Assembly: GCF_012939995.1 (NCBI RefSeq)
Contig: NZ_SPMZ01000008.1
Location: 29,745-93,744 of the forward strand
Length of the DNA stretch: 64,000 nucleotides
Direction of reading: 5' to 3'
Source: Candidatus Competibacter phosphatis
GTDB lineage: Bacteria > Pseudomonadota > Gammaproteobacteria > Competibacterales > Competibacteraceae
A program made the translations under genes and the position numbers. Shown here piece after piece: positions 17,264 to 26,123 of the stretch. The notes under the pieces are model-generated. The model had not been told where the DNA came from, did no database searches, and saw nothing but the letters and a program-made list of their open reading frames with translations. Position 1 is the stretch's first letter. Every line of letters starts with the position of its first letter.

Positions 17264-19514
17264 TTATCGGGAACACCGCTCGGCGCCGAACAACCAATAA
17301 CGGTTGTGACCCGCCTGCTTGGCCAGATACATGGCTTGGTCGGCATGGCGTAGCAAGGTGTCCGCGTCGTCGCCGTCCAGCGGATGGAGAGCAACGCCGA
17401 TGCTGGCGGTCACCGCAAGCGAATGCTCGCCGAGCACATGGGGCGTGGCCAGGGTGCTCAGCAGCCGGATGACGGCGCATTCGCATTCGCCCATGTCGCT
17501 CAATCCCCCGAACAGCACGACGAATTCGTCGCCGCCCAACCGCGCCACCGTATCGCTGCAACGCATGCAGGTACGCAGGCGTTCGGCGACGGCGATCAAC
17601 AGTCGGTCGCCGACGGCGTGGCCGAGGGTATCGTTGATTTGCTTGAATCCGTCGAGATCAAGGTAGCAGACCGCGAGTAAGGTCCGTTGGCGCTTGGCTT
17701 GCGCGATGGCCTGTTGCAGCCGGTCGGCGAGCAGGGCGCGGTTGGGCAGTTGGGTGAGCGGGTCGTGGTAGGCCAAATTTTCCAGACGGCGCTGGCTGTC
17801 CTTGAGTGCGGTGATGTCGGCGAAGACGTTGACGTAGTGGGTGACACGGCCGGTGTCGTCGCGCACCGCCGCAATGCTGGCAATTTCCGCGTAGATCTCG
17901 CCGTTCTTCTTGCGATTCCATAGCTCGCCGGTCCAGAAGCCTTCTTCGAGCAAGGCCCGCCACAGAGCGACAAAAAAACTCGGGGTCATGGCGGCCAGAC
18001 TGGAGGAGGCGTGGGTTGCGGCCGAGCACCTCCTCGCGGTCATAGCCGGTCAGCACGCTGAAGGTATCGTTGACCTCGACGATGCAGGCGTTGGCATCGG
18101 TGATAAGAATGCCCTCGTAGGCGTGTTTGAAGACGCTGGCGGCTAGTCGCAGTTGTTGTTCGGCCTGACGTTGGGCGGTGATATCTTCCTTGATTGAGAG
18201 AAAGTGGGTGATGCGTTCGTCCAAATTGCGCACGGGACTGATGATGGCCCGTTCCCAATACAGTGAGCCATCCTTACGCCGGTTGTGAAACTCGCCGGTC
18301 CAGATGCCGCCATCGGCGAGGGTTTGCCACAGCCGCCGATAATGGTCTGGCGGTGTCTCGCCCGATTTGAGCAGGCGCGGATTTTGGCCGAGTGCTTCCT
18401 CTTGGCTGTAGCCGGTGGCCTGAGTGAAATAGGGATTGACGTATTCGATCCGGGCTTGCAGATCGGTGAGCACGATGGAAATCGGGATTTGTTCGATGGC
18501 TTGGTAGAGGCGGTGAATGGTTTCCTTGGCTTCTTGCTGCGCTTTGAGTAGAGCGAGCAAATGGCGTCGCTCGGTTGCGGCGGCGGCCTCGCCGCGAATC
18601 CTGGATAGCACCTCGCCCAGTTGCAGGGCCAGGGTTTCCGACATCCGACAGCTCAGGTCGGGGATCGTATCGGCTTGATGGCTGGCGAGCTTGAGACAGG
18701 CGATCACCTGCTTGCCGTCTAGAATCGGAAGGATGGCGATGGCGCGTAGACCCTCTTCCCGAGTGGCCGAGGGCAGGTCTCGCGGGGCGGGATCGCGGAA
18801 GCTATAGCGCGGTTGGCCAGCGTGCGCGATCGCGCCGAGGCCGATATCGCCCGACAGCGTGCGCGTTGCTGCGGCATATTTGCTGGAGAGGCCACCGTGA
18901 ACGATTAGCGTCAAATGGCCGTTCTGAGGGTCTACATCGTAGATGCCGCCGCAGTCGATGCCCGGCAACTCCAACGCGGAATCGAGGACCGCTCGCATTG
19001 CCGCTTCGGGGTCGGCGGCGATCCGTTGCAGCGCCAGTAACAGGTCGTGATGGGCGGTCAGCAGCCACTCGGCGTTCCTATGCGCGCTGACGTCCCGGTA
19101 TATCCCGAGGATCAGACGAATGGCGCCGGTTTCGTCGCGTTGCGCGCTCAAGCGGTCGTGAATCCAGATATCGTGGCCGTCGCGGTGGCGGAAGCGGTAT
19201 TCGTGCTCGATTCGATCCTTGTGTCGGAGCTGCTGCTGAAGCGCCAACGCGACCGCCCGGTCGTCGGGGTGAACATGTGTGGTCCAGAAATCGGGTTGCC
19301 ACCAGGCATCCGGCGGGTAGCCCGCGATGCTTTCGATTTCGGGGCTGACGTGGATCGTTTGCAGGGCATCAATGTTTTCGGGGTCCGGTCGCAACAGGTA
19401 GGTGGCGGCGGGGATTTGATCGAACCAGGTCGTAAGTTGCCGGATCGCGTCGTCCAGGGTGTTTCCCAATGGGACCAGCCGCAGGTTGGAAGGGTCGCCG
19501 GGCGTGGTCATCAT
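17264..19514 (-). pseudogene. PAS/GAF/PAS/PAS/GGDEF diguanylate cyclase, frame broken at one homopolymer
   Basis: Cytoplasmic sensor that should make cyclic di-GMP. No membrane helix is visible. Order: PAS (about 30-150, with PAC motif near GIYRDVSAH), GAF (about 165-315), PAS (about 340-460), PAS (about 465-580), GGDEF (about 590-749). GGDEF is intact (ARLGGDEFV) and the inhibitory I-site RCSD sits five residues upstream. A run of seven T on the coding strand (17972-17978) shifts the frame inside the last PAS domain. With six Ts the protein reads DPEFFVALWRALLEEG and is 749 residues long. Confidence 0.8.
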
Positions 19515-19538
19515 GAGTAGGCTCCACTGAGACGAGAC

Positions 19539-20651
19539 TTATGGCAGGTGTGGTCGTTCCAGGTACTCGTGCGACTGCATCTCTTGCAGACGGCTGACCG
19601 TGCGCTGAAACTCGAACTTCAGTTTTTCGCCCTGATACAGCTCCAGTGGCGAAGTGGCGGCGGATAGAATCAGCTTGACGCCGCGGTCGTAAAATTCGTC
19701 CACCATATTGATAAAGCGCCGCGCCTGGTTTTCCATCTGCCAATCCATCGCCGGTACGTTGGAGATCAGTACGGTGTGGTAGCAGCGGGCAACTTCAATA
19801 TAGTCGGTGGTGCCGCGCGGCCCGTCGCAAATCGCCCGGAAGTTGAACCAGACGATGCCATCCGCTTCACGCAGCGTGGGAATGTAGCGGCCTTCGATTT
19901 CCACGTCGCCACCCCGATGGCCGGGTTCGGGCGCGATGTTGTCGAACACTTCGTTCAGGATCTGTTCGGCCCGTTCGTCCAGCGGTGAGTGATAAATTTC
20001 GGCCTTTTCCAGGTAGCGCAGCCGGTAATCCACCCCGCCGTCCACGTTCAGAATATCCAGATGCTGCTTGAGCAGTTCGATCGCCGGCAGGAAACGGGCG
20101 CGTTGCAGGCCGTCCTTGTATAGATCGTCCGGCGGGATGTTGGACGTGGTGATCAGGGTAACGCCCTGGTTGAACAGCTCCCGCAGCAGGCCGTACAGCA
20201 GCATGGCGTCGGTGATGTCGGCGACGAAGAACTCGTCCAGGCAGATCACCCGCGCTTGTTCGGCGAAGCGGCGCGCGACGATGCGCAGCGGGTCCTGCTG
20301 ATTTTTCAGCGCCTTCAGTTCGGCGTGGACCGCCCGCATGAAGCTGTGAAAGTGAATGCGTTGCTTGTGTTCCAGCGGCAGGGCATCGACGAAGGTGTCC
20401 ACCAGATAGGTTTTACCGCGTCCGACCCCGCCCCACAGATACAAGCCGCGCACGGCGAACGGCGCGGCGGCGGCTTTGTCGCGTCCGGCCAAGCGGGCGA
20501 GCAAACCCGGTTTTTTGCTGACGGGGGTCGGCTCCGGCTGGGCCATCAATCGATCGTAGATTTTTTGCAGGGACTGCACCGCTCGTTCCTGGGCGGGATC
20601 GTGCTGGAAACCTTCCCGTTGCAGATCCTGGCGATAGCGTTCGTAAGGCAT
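19539..20651 (-). CDS. zapE: AFG1/ZapE-family ATPase
   Basis: 370 residues, the normal ZapE length. ZapE is a GTPase/ATPase-like factor that modulates FtsZ at the division site; the family also includes mitochondrial AFG1. Walker A GGVGRGKT lies at 74-81 and Walker B VICLDEFFVADITDA about 80 residues later. TTSNIPPDDLYKDGLQR is the AFG1 family signature. The N-terminal YRQDLQREGFQHDPAQ is also typical. It is encoded just after cysQ (25 bp), suggesting cotranscription. Confidence 0.93.
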   Translation of the reverse strand: MPYERYRQDLQREGFQHDPAQERAVQSLQKIYDRLMAQPEPTPVSKKPGLLARLAGRDKAAAAPFAVRGLYLWGGVGRGKTYLVDTFVDALPLEHKQRIHFHSFMRAVHAELKALKNQQDPLRIVARRFAEQARVICLDEFFVADITDAMLLYGLLRELFNQGVTLITTSNIPPDDLYKDGLQRARFLPAIELLKQHLDILNVDGGVDYRLRYLEKAEIYHSPLDERAEQILNEVFDNIAPEPGHRGGDVEIEGRYIPTLREADGIVWFNFRAICDGPRGTTDYIEVARCYHTVLISNVPAMDWQMENQARRFINMVDEFYDRGVKLILSAATSPLELYQGEKLKFEFQRTVSRLQEMQSHEYLERPHLP

Positions 20652-20675
20652 GGCGAAACTCGAAAGCGGGTTGTG

Positions 20676-21533
20676 CTAGTGGCCGGGCAGGGAAAGCGGT
20701 TGTCCGGCCTGGTTGCGCTGGGGGAGATATTGGGACCAGTCGCGGTTGGCGTCGCCGAAGGCGAAGAAATCCGGATTGATCAGCACCGGCCGGGCGTTGT
20801 AGCGCAGCGGTCGTAACTGCATGTCGGTCAGGTGGCCGCCGGCTTCCTCGACGATCGCTTGCGCGGCGGCGGTGTCCCACTCGCCGGTCGGTCCGAAGCG
20901 CGGGTACAGGTCGGCCGTGCCTTCGGCGATGAGGCAGGATTTCAGGGCGCTGCCCACGAACAGGTGGCGGTAATCGCCGAGCTGTTGCAGGTACTCCTGT
21001 AAACGCCGGCTGCGGTAGGATGCTTGGCTGGTGGTGACCCGGATCGATGGTTGGCAAGCCCGCGCCACCTGAATGCGGCGGACTGGCTGGTTTCTCGGCC
21101 GCTTGTAGGCGCCGCCACCGCGCCAGGCGTGATAGCAAACGCCGTCGACCGGCGACAGGATCAGTCCGAACACCGCTTCGTGGTTGTGGATCAGGGCGAT
21201 GTTGATCGTAAACTGGTCGCTGCGCCGGATAAATTCGCGGGTGCCGTCCAGGGGGTCCACCAGCCACAGCCATTCCCAGCGGCTGCGTTCGGCGAAGCCG
21301 ATGTCGGAGGCTTCCTCGGACAGAATCGGGATCTGGGGCGTCAGTTCCTTCAGGCCGCGCAGAATGCAGCGGTGGGCGGCGAAGTCGGCTTCGGTGACCG
21401 GACTTTGATCGGGCTTGGCGGTGACGCTGAAGGAGCCGGCGTACACGTCCAGAATCCGGCGCCCCGCTTCGCGGGCGATGTCCTGAACCGGTGCCGCCAG
21501 AGCGGGCAGGTCGATATCGGGGGCGTCGGTCAT
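20676..21533 (-). CDS. cysQ: 3'(2'),5'-bisphosphate nucleotidase CysQ
   Basis: Inositol-monophosphatase-fold enzyme that hydrolyses PAP from sulfate assimilation to AMP. Metal-site motifs are present: PILSEEAS, WLWLVDPLDGTREF and GEWDTAAAQAI. 285 residues from ATG 21533 (MTDAPDID). Longer starts at 21578 (ATG) and 21587 (TTG) are possible, but homologues begin close to the chosen one. It is divergent from the yrfG-like gene, and zapE follows 25 bp downstream. Confidence 0.9.
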   Translation of the reverse strand: MTDAPDIDLPALAAPVQDIAREAGRRILDVYAGSFSVTAKPDQSPVTEADFAAHRCILRGLKELTPQIPILSEEASDIGFAERSRWEWLWLVDPLDGTREFIRRSDQFTINIALIHNHEAVFGLILSPVDGVCYHAWRGGGAYKRPRNQPVRRIQVARACQPSIRVTTSQASYRSRRLQEYLQQLGDYRHLFVGSALKSCLIAEGTADLYPRFGPTGEWDTAAAQAIVEEAGGHLTDMQLRPLRYNARPVLINPDFFAFGDANRDWSQYLPQRNQAGQPLSLPGH

Positions 21534-21623
21534 GCCGGGGAGAACCTCGGAAGCGTCTGGATTGTATTTTACGTTCATTCTACACAATTTGCGGCCTGAG
21601 CCGTTGCCCCATCGGAGTTGCTT

Positions 21624-22340
21624 ATGACCATGCGCTTAATCTGGTCACGGATTCAAACGGTGCTGCTCGACATGGATGGCACGCTGCTGGATCTGCGTTT
21701 CGATAATCATTTCTGGCGAGAATTGGTGCCAGTGCGCTACGCCGAGCGTCACGGTTTGCCGCTGGCCCGCGCGCGTGCCGAGGTGGCGGCTCGCACCCGG
21801 TTGGTGGAGGGGACACTGGCTTGGTATTGCCTGGACCACTGGAGTCGGGAACTGGCGCTGGACATCGCGACCCTCAAGCGCGAGATCGCCCATCTGATCG
21901 CCGTGCATCCCCATGTCGTGGAATTTCTGAACGCGCTGCGCGTCGCCGGCAAGCGAGTGGTGTTGGTGACCAACGCCCACCCGCGCAGTCTGGCGCTGAA
22001 GATGGAGAAGACCCGCTTGGCCGGATACTTCGATGTCATCGTATGCGCGCACGATCTGGGTCTGGTCAAGGAACAGCCGGAGTTCTGGCCGCGCTTGCGC
22101 GAAGTGGAACCATTCGACCCGGAGACGACGCTATTGGTGGACGACAATCTGGCGATCCTGCGCACGGCGCGGGCACAGGGGATCGCTTATCTGGTGTCGG
22201 TGCTGCGGCCGGATTCCGCCGACCCGCCCAAACCCTCGGGCGAGTTTCCGGCGATTCACGATTTTTCCGGGCTGCTGCCGGTCAGTGACCGGACCGGTAG
22301 TGAGGCGGATGCTAAGATTGAGTGCAACTGGTTTCAATAG
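21624..22340 (+). CDS. yrfG: YrfG-like HAD nucleotidase
   Basis: 238-residue HAD-superfamily phosphatase like E. coli YrfG, which acts on GMP and IMP. Motif I is LLDMDGTLLDL, motif II VLVTNAH, motif III LGLVKEQPEFW and motif IV LLVDDNL. The helical cap between motifs I and II (RYAERHGLPLARARAEV…WYCLDHWS) matches the family. ATG 21624 has GGAG six bases upstream. It is divergently transcribed from cysQ. Substrate is inferred from family resemblance. Confidence 0.85.
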   Translation: MTMRLIWSRIQTVLLDMDGTLLDLRFDNHFWRELVPVRYAERHGLPLARARAEVAARTRLVEGTLAWYCLDHWSRELALDIATLKREIAHLIAVHPHVVEFLNALRVAGKRVVLVTNAHPRSLALKMEKTRLAGYFDVIVCAHDLGLVKEQPEFWPRLREVEPFDPETTLLVDDNLAILRTARAQGIAYLVSVLRPDSADPPKPSGEFPAIHDFSGLLPVSDRTGSEADAKIECNWFQ

Positions 22341-22404
22341 GGTGGAGCCGTCCAACCCACGCTGGTGAAAACTGCTCGATTCGATGGAAGGTGGTTTTTC
22401 TATA

Positions 22405-22425
22405 ACTGAATAGAATATTTTCAGT
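22405..22425 (+). promoter_or_regulatory. Inverted repeat upstream of pqi operon
   Basis: ACTGAA and TTCAGT arms around an AT-only centre, within a very AT-rich stretch 24-44 bp before the first pqiA start. The position suits an operator over the promoter. The binding protein is unknown. Confidence 0.35.
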
Positions 22426-22448
22426 ATTTAATATTAAGTTTAATAATA

Positions 22449-23090
22449 ATGAATGATCCCAATCCTGCAACTTTTTCAGCGTCGGCGGCGGATGCCCTGG
22501 TTGCGTGCCACGACTGCGATTTGCTCTATCGCAAGCGGCCGCTGCGTGAAGGGGAAAAGGCCCGTTGTGCCCGTTGCGGCGCGTTGCTGTATACCCGCAA
22601 GCCGAACAGCATCGAACGCACCCTGACGCTGGCGCTGGCCGCGCTGATTCTGTTTGCGCTGGCTAATATCTACCCGCTGTTGGATTTTCAGTTTCAGGGC
22701 CGCGCGCAACAGAGCTCGGTACTCAGCGGCGTTCGGGAATTGTACGCACAGGGCATGTGGACCCTGGCGATGGTGGTGTTCGTCGCTAGCATCCTGGCAC
22801 CGTTGCTGAAGCTTCTGGCGTTGCTTTACGTGTTGCTGCCGCTGCATTTTGGTCGCCGGCCCTGGCGGATGGCGCAGGTGTTCCGCTGGATCGAAACTCT
22901 GCATCCCTGGGCCATGACCGAGGTGTACCTGTTGGGGGTGCTGGTGGCATTCGTGAAGCTGTCCGATATCGCCACCATCGTGCCGGGGGTGGCGCTGTAT
23001 TCCTTCGCGGCGCTGATCGTGGTGATGGCCGCCACCGACGCCGCGCTGGAACCGGAGGCGATCTGGGAACGCCTGGAGCCGTGCCGATGA
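22449..23090 (+). CDS. pqiA: PqiA-family membrane protein, first copy
   Basis: 213 residues: an N-terminal zinc-ribbon (CHDC…CARC) then four membrane helices. It is equivalent to half of the E. coli PqiA (about 417 residues, two repeated units). PqiA, PqiB and PqiC move lipids across the envelope and respond to membrane stress. The next copy starts on its stop codon (4-bp overlap), so the two halves are translated together and probably pair in the membrane. Confidence 0.88.
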   Translation: MNDPNPATFSASAADALVACHDCDLLYRKRPLREGEKARCARCGALLYTRKPNSIERTLTLALAALILFALANIYPLLDFQFQGRAQQSSVLSGVRELYAQGMWTLAMVVFVASILAPLLKLLALLYVLLPLHFGRRPWRMAQVFRWIETLHPWAMTEVYLLGVLVAFVKLSDIATIVPGVALYSFAALIVVMAATDAALEPEAIWERLEPCR

Positions 23091-23731
23091 ACCCTGGTTT
23101 GCCCATCACCGCTGCGCGCGCCGCGCTGGCCCGTTGTCACGCCTGCCATTTGTTGAGCCGGATGAAACCGCTGCCGCCGGGTAGCCACGCCCATTGCCCG
23201 CGCTGTGGGGCCGCGTTGCACCTGCGCAAGCCCGATAGTCTGGCGCGCGCCTGGGCGCTGACGCTGGCGGCCTACATTCTCTATATTCCCGCCAATACCC
23301 TACCGATCATGACGGTGGTGTCGATGGGGCACGGCGAGCCGGACACCATCCTCAGCGGGGTGCGGGTACTGATCGCGGGTGGCCTGTGGCCGTTGGCTTT
23401 GTTGGTGTTTTTCGCCAGTGTGGTGGTGCCGGTGCTGAAGCTGTTCGCACTGACCTACTTGCTGGTTTCGGTGTGGCGCAAATCGCGCTGGCGCCCCAGG
23501 GACCGCACCGTCCTGTACCGCATCACCGAGGCGGTCGGGCGCTGGTCGATGATCGACGTGTTCATGATTTCGATCCTGGTGGCGCTGGTCAAACTCGGTG
23601 CCATCGCCACGATCGAACCGGGCGCGGGCGCGCTGGCCTTTGCCTCCGTCGTGATCGTCACTATGTTCGCCGCCATGAGCTTCGATCCCCGCCTGATCTG
23701 GGATGCGTTGGAGAACCCCGATGAGCGATAA
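23087..23731 (+). CDS. pqiA: PqiA-family membrane protein, second copy
   Basis: 214 residues with the same layout: zinc ribbon CHACHLLSR…CPRCGAALH, then four helices. ATG 23087 overlaps the TGA of the first copy and has GGAG 8 bp upstream. Residues such as RKPDSLARAWALTLAAYIL correspond to RKPNSIERTLTLALAALIL in the first copy, showing the shared origin. pqiB starts 11 bp before this gene ends. Confidence 0.88.
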   Translation: MNPGLPITAARAALARCHACHLLSRMKPLPPGSHAHCPRCGAALHLRKPDSLARAWALTLAAYILYIPANTLPIMTVVSMGHGEPDTILSGVRVLIAGGLWPLALLVFFASVVVPVLKLFALTYLLVSVWRKSRWRPRDRTVLYRITEAVGRWSMIDVFMISILVALVKLGAIATIEPGAGALAFASVVIVTMFAAMSFDPRLIWDALENPDER

Positions 23732-25433
23732 CGACAGTCGACACCCAGACTTGAATGGGAGCGATTCCTTACCTGACGCGGTCGTGGAAAAACGCCGTGG
23801 CTTTTCGATCGTCTGGTTGATTCCCCTGGTCGCGGCGCTGGTCGGCGCCTGGCTGGCCTACAAGACCTTGAGCGAACAAGGACCGATCATCACTCTCACC
23901 TTCCGGGAAGGCACGGGCTTGGACGCCGGCAAGACCAAGATCAAATACAAGGCCCTGGATGTCGGCGTGGTGGAAACTGTCCGATTCGGTCCGGATCTGT
24001 CCGAGGTCATCGTGACGGCTCGAATGAGCAAGGAAGTGGAGCGGCACCTGGGCGAAAACAGTCGGTTTTGGGTGGTGCGGCCCCGGCTAGGGTTCGGCGG
24101 CGTGTCGGGGTTGGAAACCGTGGTATCCGGAACCTATATCGAAGTGGAATTCGGCGACGGCAATCCGGCCAGGACCTTCGCCGGGCTTGAACAACCGCCG
24201 ATCGTCAGGACCGATACTCCCGGTCACCGCTATTTGTTGCTGACTGACCGACTGGGTTCGATCCAACGGGGTTCGCCGATTTATTTCCGCGACATTCAGG
24301 TGGGTGAAGTGTTGACAACCCAGTTGGCCGAAGACAAGCGGAACGTGCTGGTGCATGTGTTCGTGAACGCGCCTTACGACCGCCTGGTGCGCGACCACAG
24401 TCGATTTTGGAAAACCAGCGGTTTCGAGGTCTCGCTCGGCGCGCAGGGCATCGACGTGAGAATGGAATCGCTGTTGTCCTTGTTGTTGGGCGGCATCGCC
24501 TTCGATACCTCGGTCCACGACGAAACGGACTCGCCGAGCCGGGACGGTACCCAGTTTCGGTTGTACGACAGCTTTGCCGATATCGCCGAATCATCCTATA
24601 CCCGTCGCGATTCCTATCTGATGTATTTCGAGGGTTCGGTGCGGGGCTTGAGCGTGGGTGCACCCGTGGAGATTCGCGGTCTCAAGATCGGCAAGGTGAC
24701 CGAAGTGAAGCTCGACATCGATCTGAAGACCGGCAACATCCGCGTGCCGGTGCTCGTGGAGTTGGAACTGGAGCGCATCCTGTCAGCGGAACAAGTCAAG
24801 CAATTTGACGAGACCTACGGCGCGCTCCGCGCGGAAGGCCGCCGGCCCGGCATGGAGCACATGGTCAAGCACGGGCTACGGGCGCAGTTGAAAACGGGCA
24901 GCCTGCTGACTGGCCAACTTTTTGTCGAGTTGGATTTTTATCCCGACAGTCCGCCACTGGAGCTGGTTTACGGCGGACAGTATCCCGAGATCCCGACGGT
25001 GCCGGGTACGCTGGAAGCCTTCCAGAAGACGGCCATGGATATCTTGAATGGCCTGCGTAAGCTGCCCCTGGATCAAATCGCCAACGAGCTGCTGGGAACG
25101 ATGCAGGGCGCCAACCATCTGGTTAATGCCCCGGAATGGCGAGCGACGATTCGCTCCCTGGATGCGACCTTGAAGGATGTGCGGGTGCTGGCGCAAACCG
25201 CCGACCGGCAAGTAGCCACGCTGGCCGTCGATGCCGGGAAAACCCTGGGCGCCGCGCGCAACACCCTGGACAGCTTTGATCCCGAGGCGCCGTTGATGGT
25301 CGATCTCGCCAATACCTTGGAGGAACTGGCGGCGGCGGCTCGTTCCATCCGCGCCTTGAGCGACTATTTGGACCGCCATCCCGAATCTCTGCTGTATGGC
25401 AAGGGCGGACCCGGACCTGGAGCAAAGCAATGA
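23721..25433 (+). CDS. pqiB: PqiB, MCE-domain lipid transport protein
   Basis: 570 residues. One N-terminal membrane helix (SIVWLIPLVAALVGAWLAY) anchors a periplasmic part with three MCE domains (near 46-150, 160-270 and 285-400), each with the GL(D/S)xG…V(G/E)xV pattern. A C-terminal helical region (about 430-560) forms the needle in E. coli PqiB. ATG 23721 has GGAG seven bases upstream. It is slightly longer than E. coli PqiB (546). pqiC overlaps its stop by 4 bp. Confidence 0.92.
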   Translation: MSDNDSRHPDLNGSDSLPDAVVEKRRGFSIVWLIPLVAALVGAWLAYKTLSEQGPIITLTFREGTGLDAGKTKIKYKALDVGVVETVRFGPDLSEVIVTARMSKEVERHLGENSRFWVVRPRLGFGGVSGLETVVSGTYIEVEFGDGNPARTFAGLEQPPIVRTDTPGHRYLLLTDRLGSIQRGSPIYFRDIQVGEVLTTQLAEDKRNVLVHVFVNAPYDRLVRDHSRFWKTSGFEVSLGAQGIDVRMESLLSLLLGGIAFDTSVHDETDSPSRDGTQFRLYDSFADIAESSYTRRDSYLMYFEGSVRGLSVGAPVEIRGLKIGKVTEVKLDIDLKTGNIRVPVLVELELERILSAEQVKQFDETYGALRAEGRRPGMEHMVKHGLRAQLKTGSLLTGQLFVELDFYPDSPPLELVYGGQYPEIPTVPGTLEAFQKTAMDILNGLRKLPLDQIANELLGTMQGANHLVNAPEWRATIRSLDATLKDVRVLAQTADRQVATLAVDAGKTLGAARNTLDSFDPEAPLMVDLANTLEELAAAARSIRALSDYLDRHPESLLYGKGGPGPGAKQ

Positions 25434-26038
25434 ACGATCGACTATCGATGGCGGCCCGCGCGGCGCTGCTGGGTGGAGTTTTGGCGCTGACGGGGTGCGC
25501 CGGCAGCGAATCGGTGCGCTATTATGTACTAAGTGCCACACCGACGGGACCGAGTGGTGCGGCAGTTCGGGATATCCCCGTCGGTGTCGGTCCCGTGGAG
25601 TTGCCGGAATATCTTGATCGGCCTCAGATTGTAACTCGTACTAGTCAGAATGAGTTGAACGTGGCCGATTTCGATCGCTGGGCCGAGTCGCTTAAGGACA
25701 ATACGATTCGGGTGCTGGCCGAAAATTTGGCGATGCTGTTGCCAAGCCAGCGGGTGTCCGTATACCCCTGGAAGCGAGCGACGCCGGTCGACTATCAGAT
25801 CACCGTCCAGGTTAGCCGGTTCGACCGGATGGAGAATGGGGAAAGCGTGTTCGCCATGCGATGGCGCGTGTTCGACGGCGGTGGCAAGGAGCTGTTGTCG
25901 CGGACATCGGCCTACCGGGAGACTCCGACCGGATCGGATTACGCGGCGACGGTGGCTGCCATGAACCGGAATCTGGAAGCGTTCAGTCGCGATGTCGCAT
26001 TAAAGATTGAAGCGTTATCAACCGGCTCCGGTCGCTGA
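25430..26038 (+). CDS. pqiC: PqiC, outer-membrane lipoprotein partner
   Basis: 202-residue DUF330/ABC-type-auxiliary lipoprotein. The lipobox is LTGC with C23 as the acylated cysteine. VRYYVLS at the start of the mature part and VGPVELPEYLDRPQIVTR are the family signatures. It should sit in the outer membrane and receive the PqiB tunnel. The start overlaps the pqiB stop by 4 bp. The TerD-protease gene begins 85 bp downstream. Confidence 0.9.
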   Translation: MNDRLSMAARAALLGGVLALTGCAGSESVRYYVLSATPTGPSGAAVRDIPVGVGPVELPEYLDRPQIVTRTSQNELNVADFDRWAESLKDNTIRVLAENLAMLLPSQRVSVYPWKRATPVDYQITVQVSRFDRMENGESVFAMRWRVFDGGGKELLSRTSAYRETPTGSDYAATVAAMNRNLEAFSRDVALKIEALSTGSGR

Positions 26039-26123
26039 CGGAGGCCGGCCAGCCGATCCACTCTTGTGCCAAGGGATTCCGCCGGTCGTGCGAACGACTG
26101 CTAGCGGCGAGGGGAACACGGTC

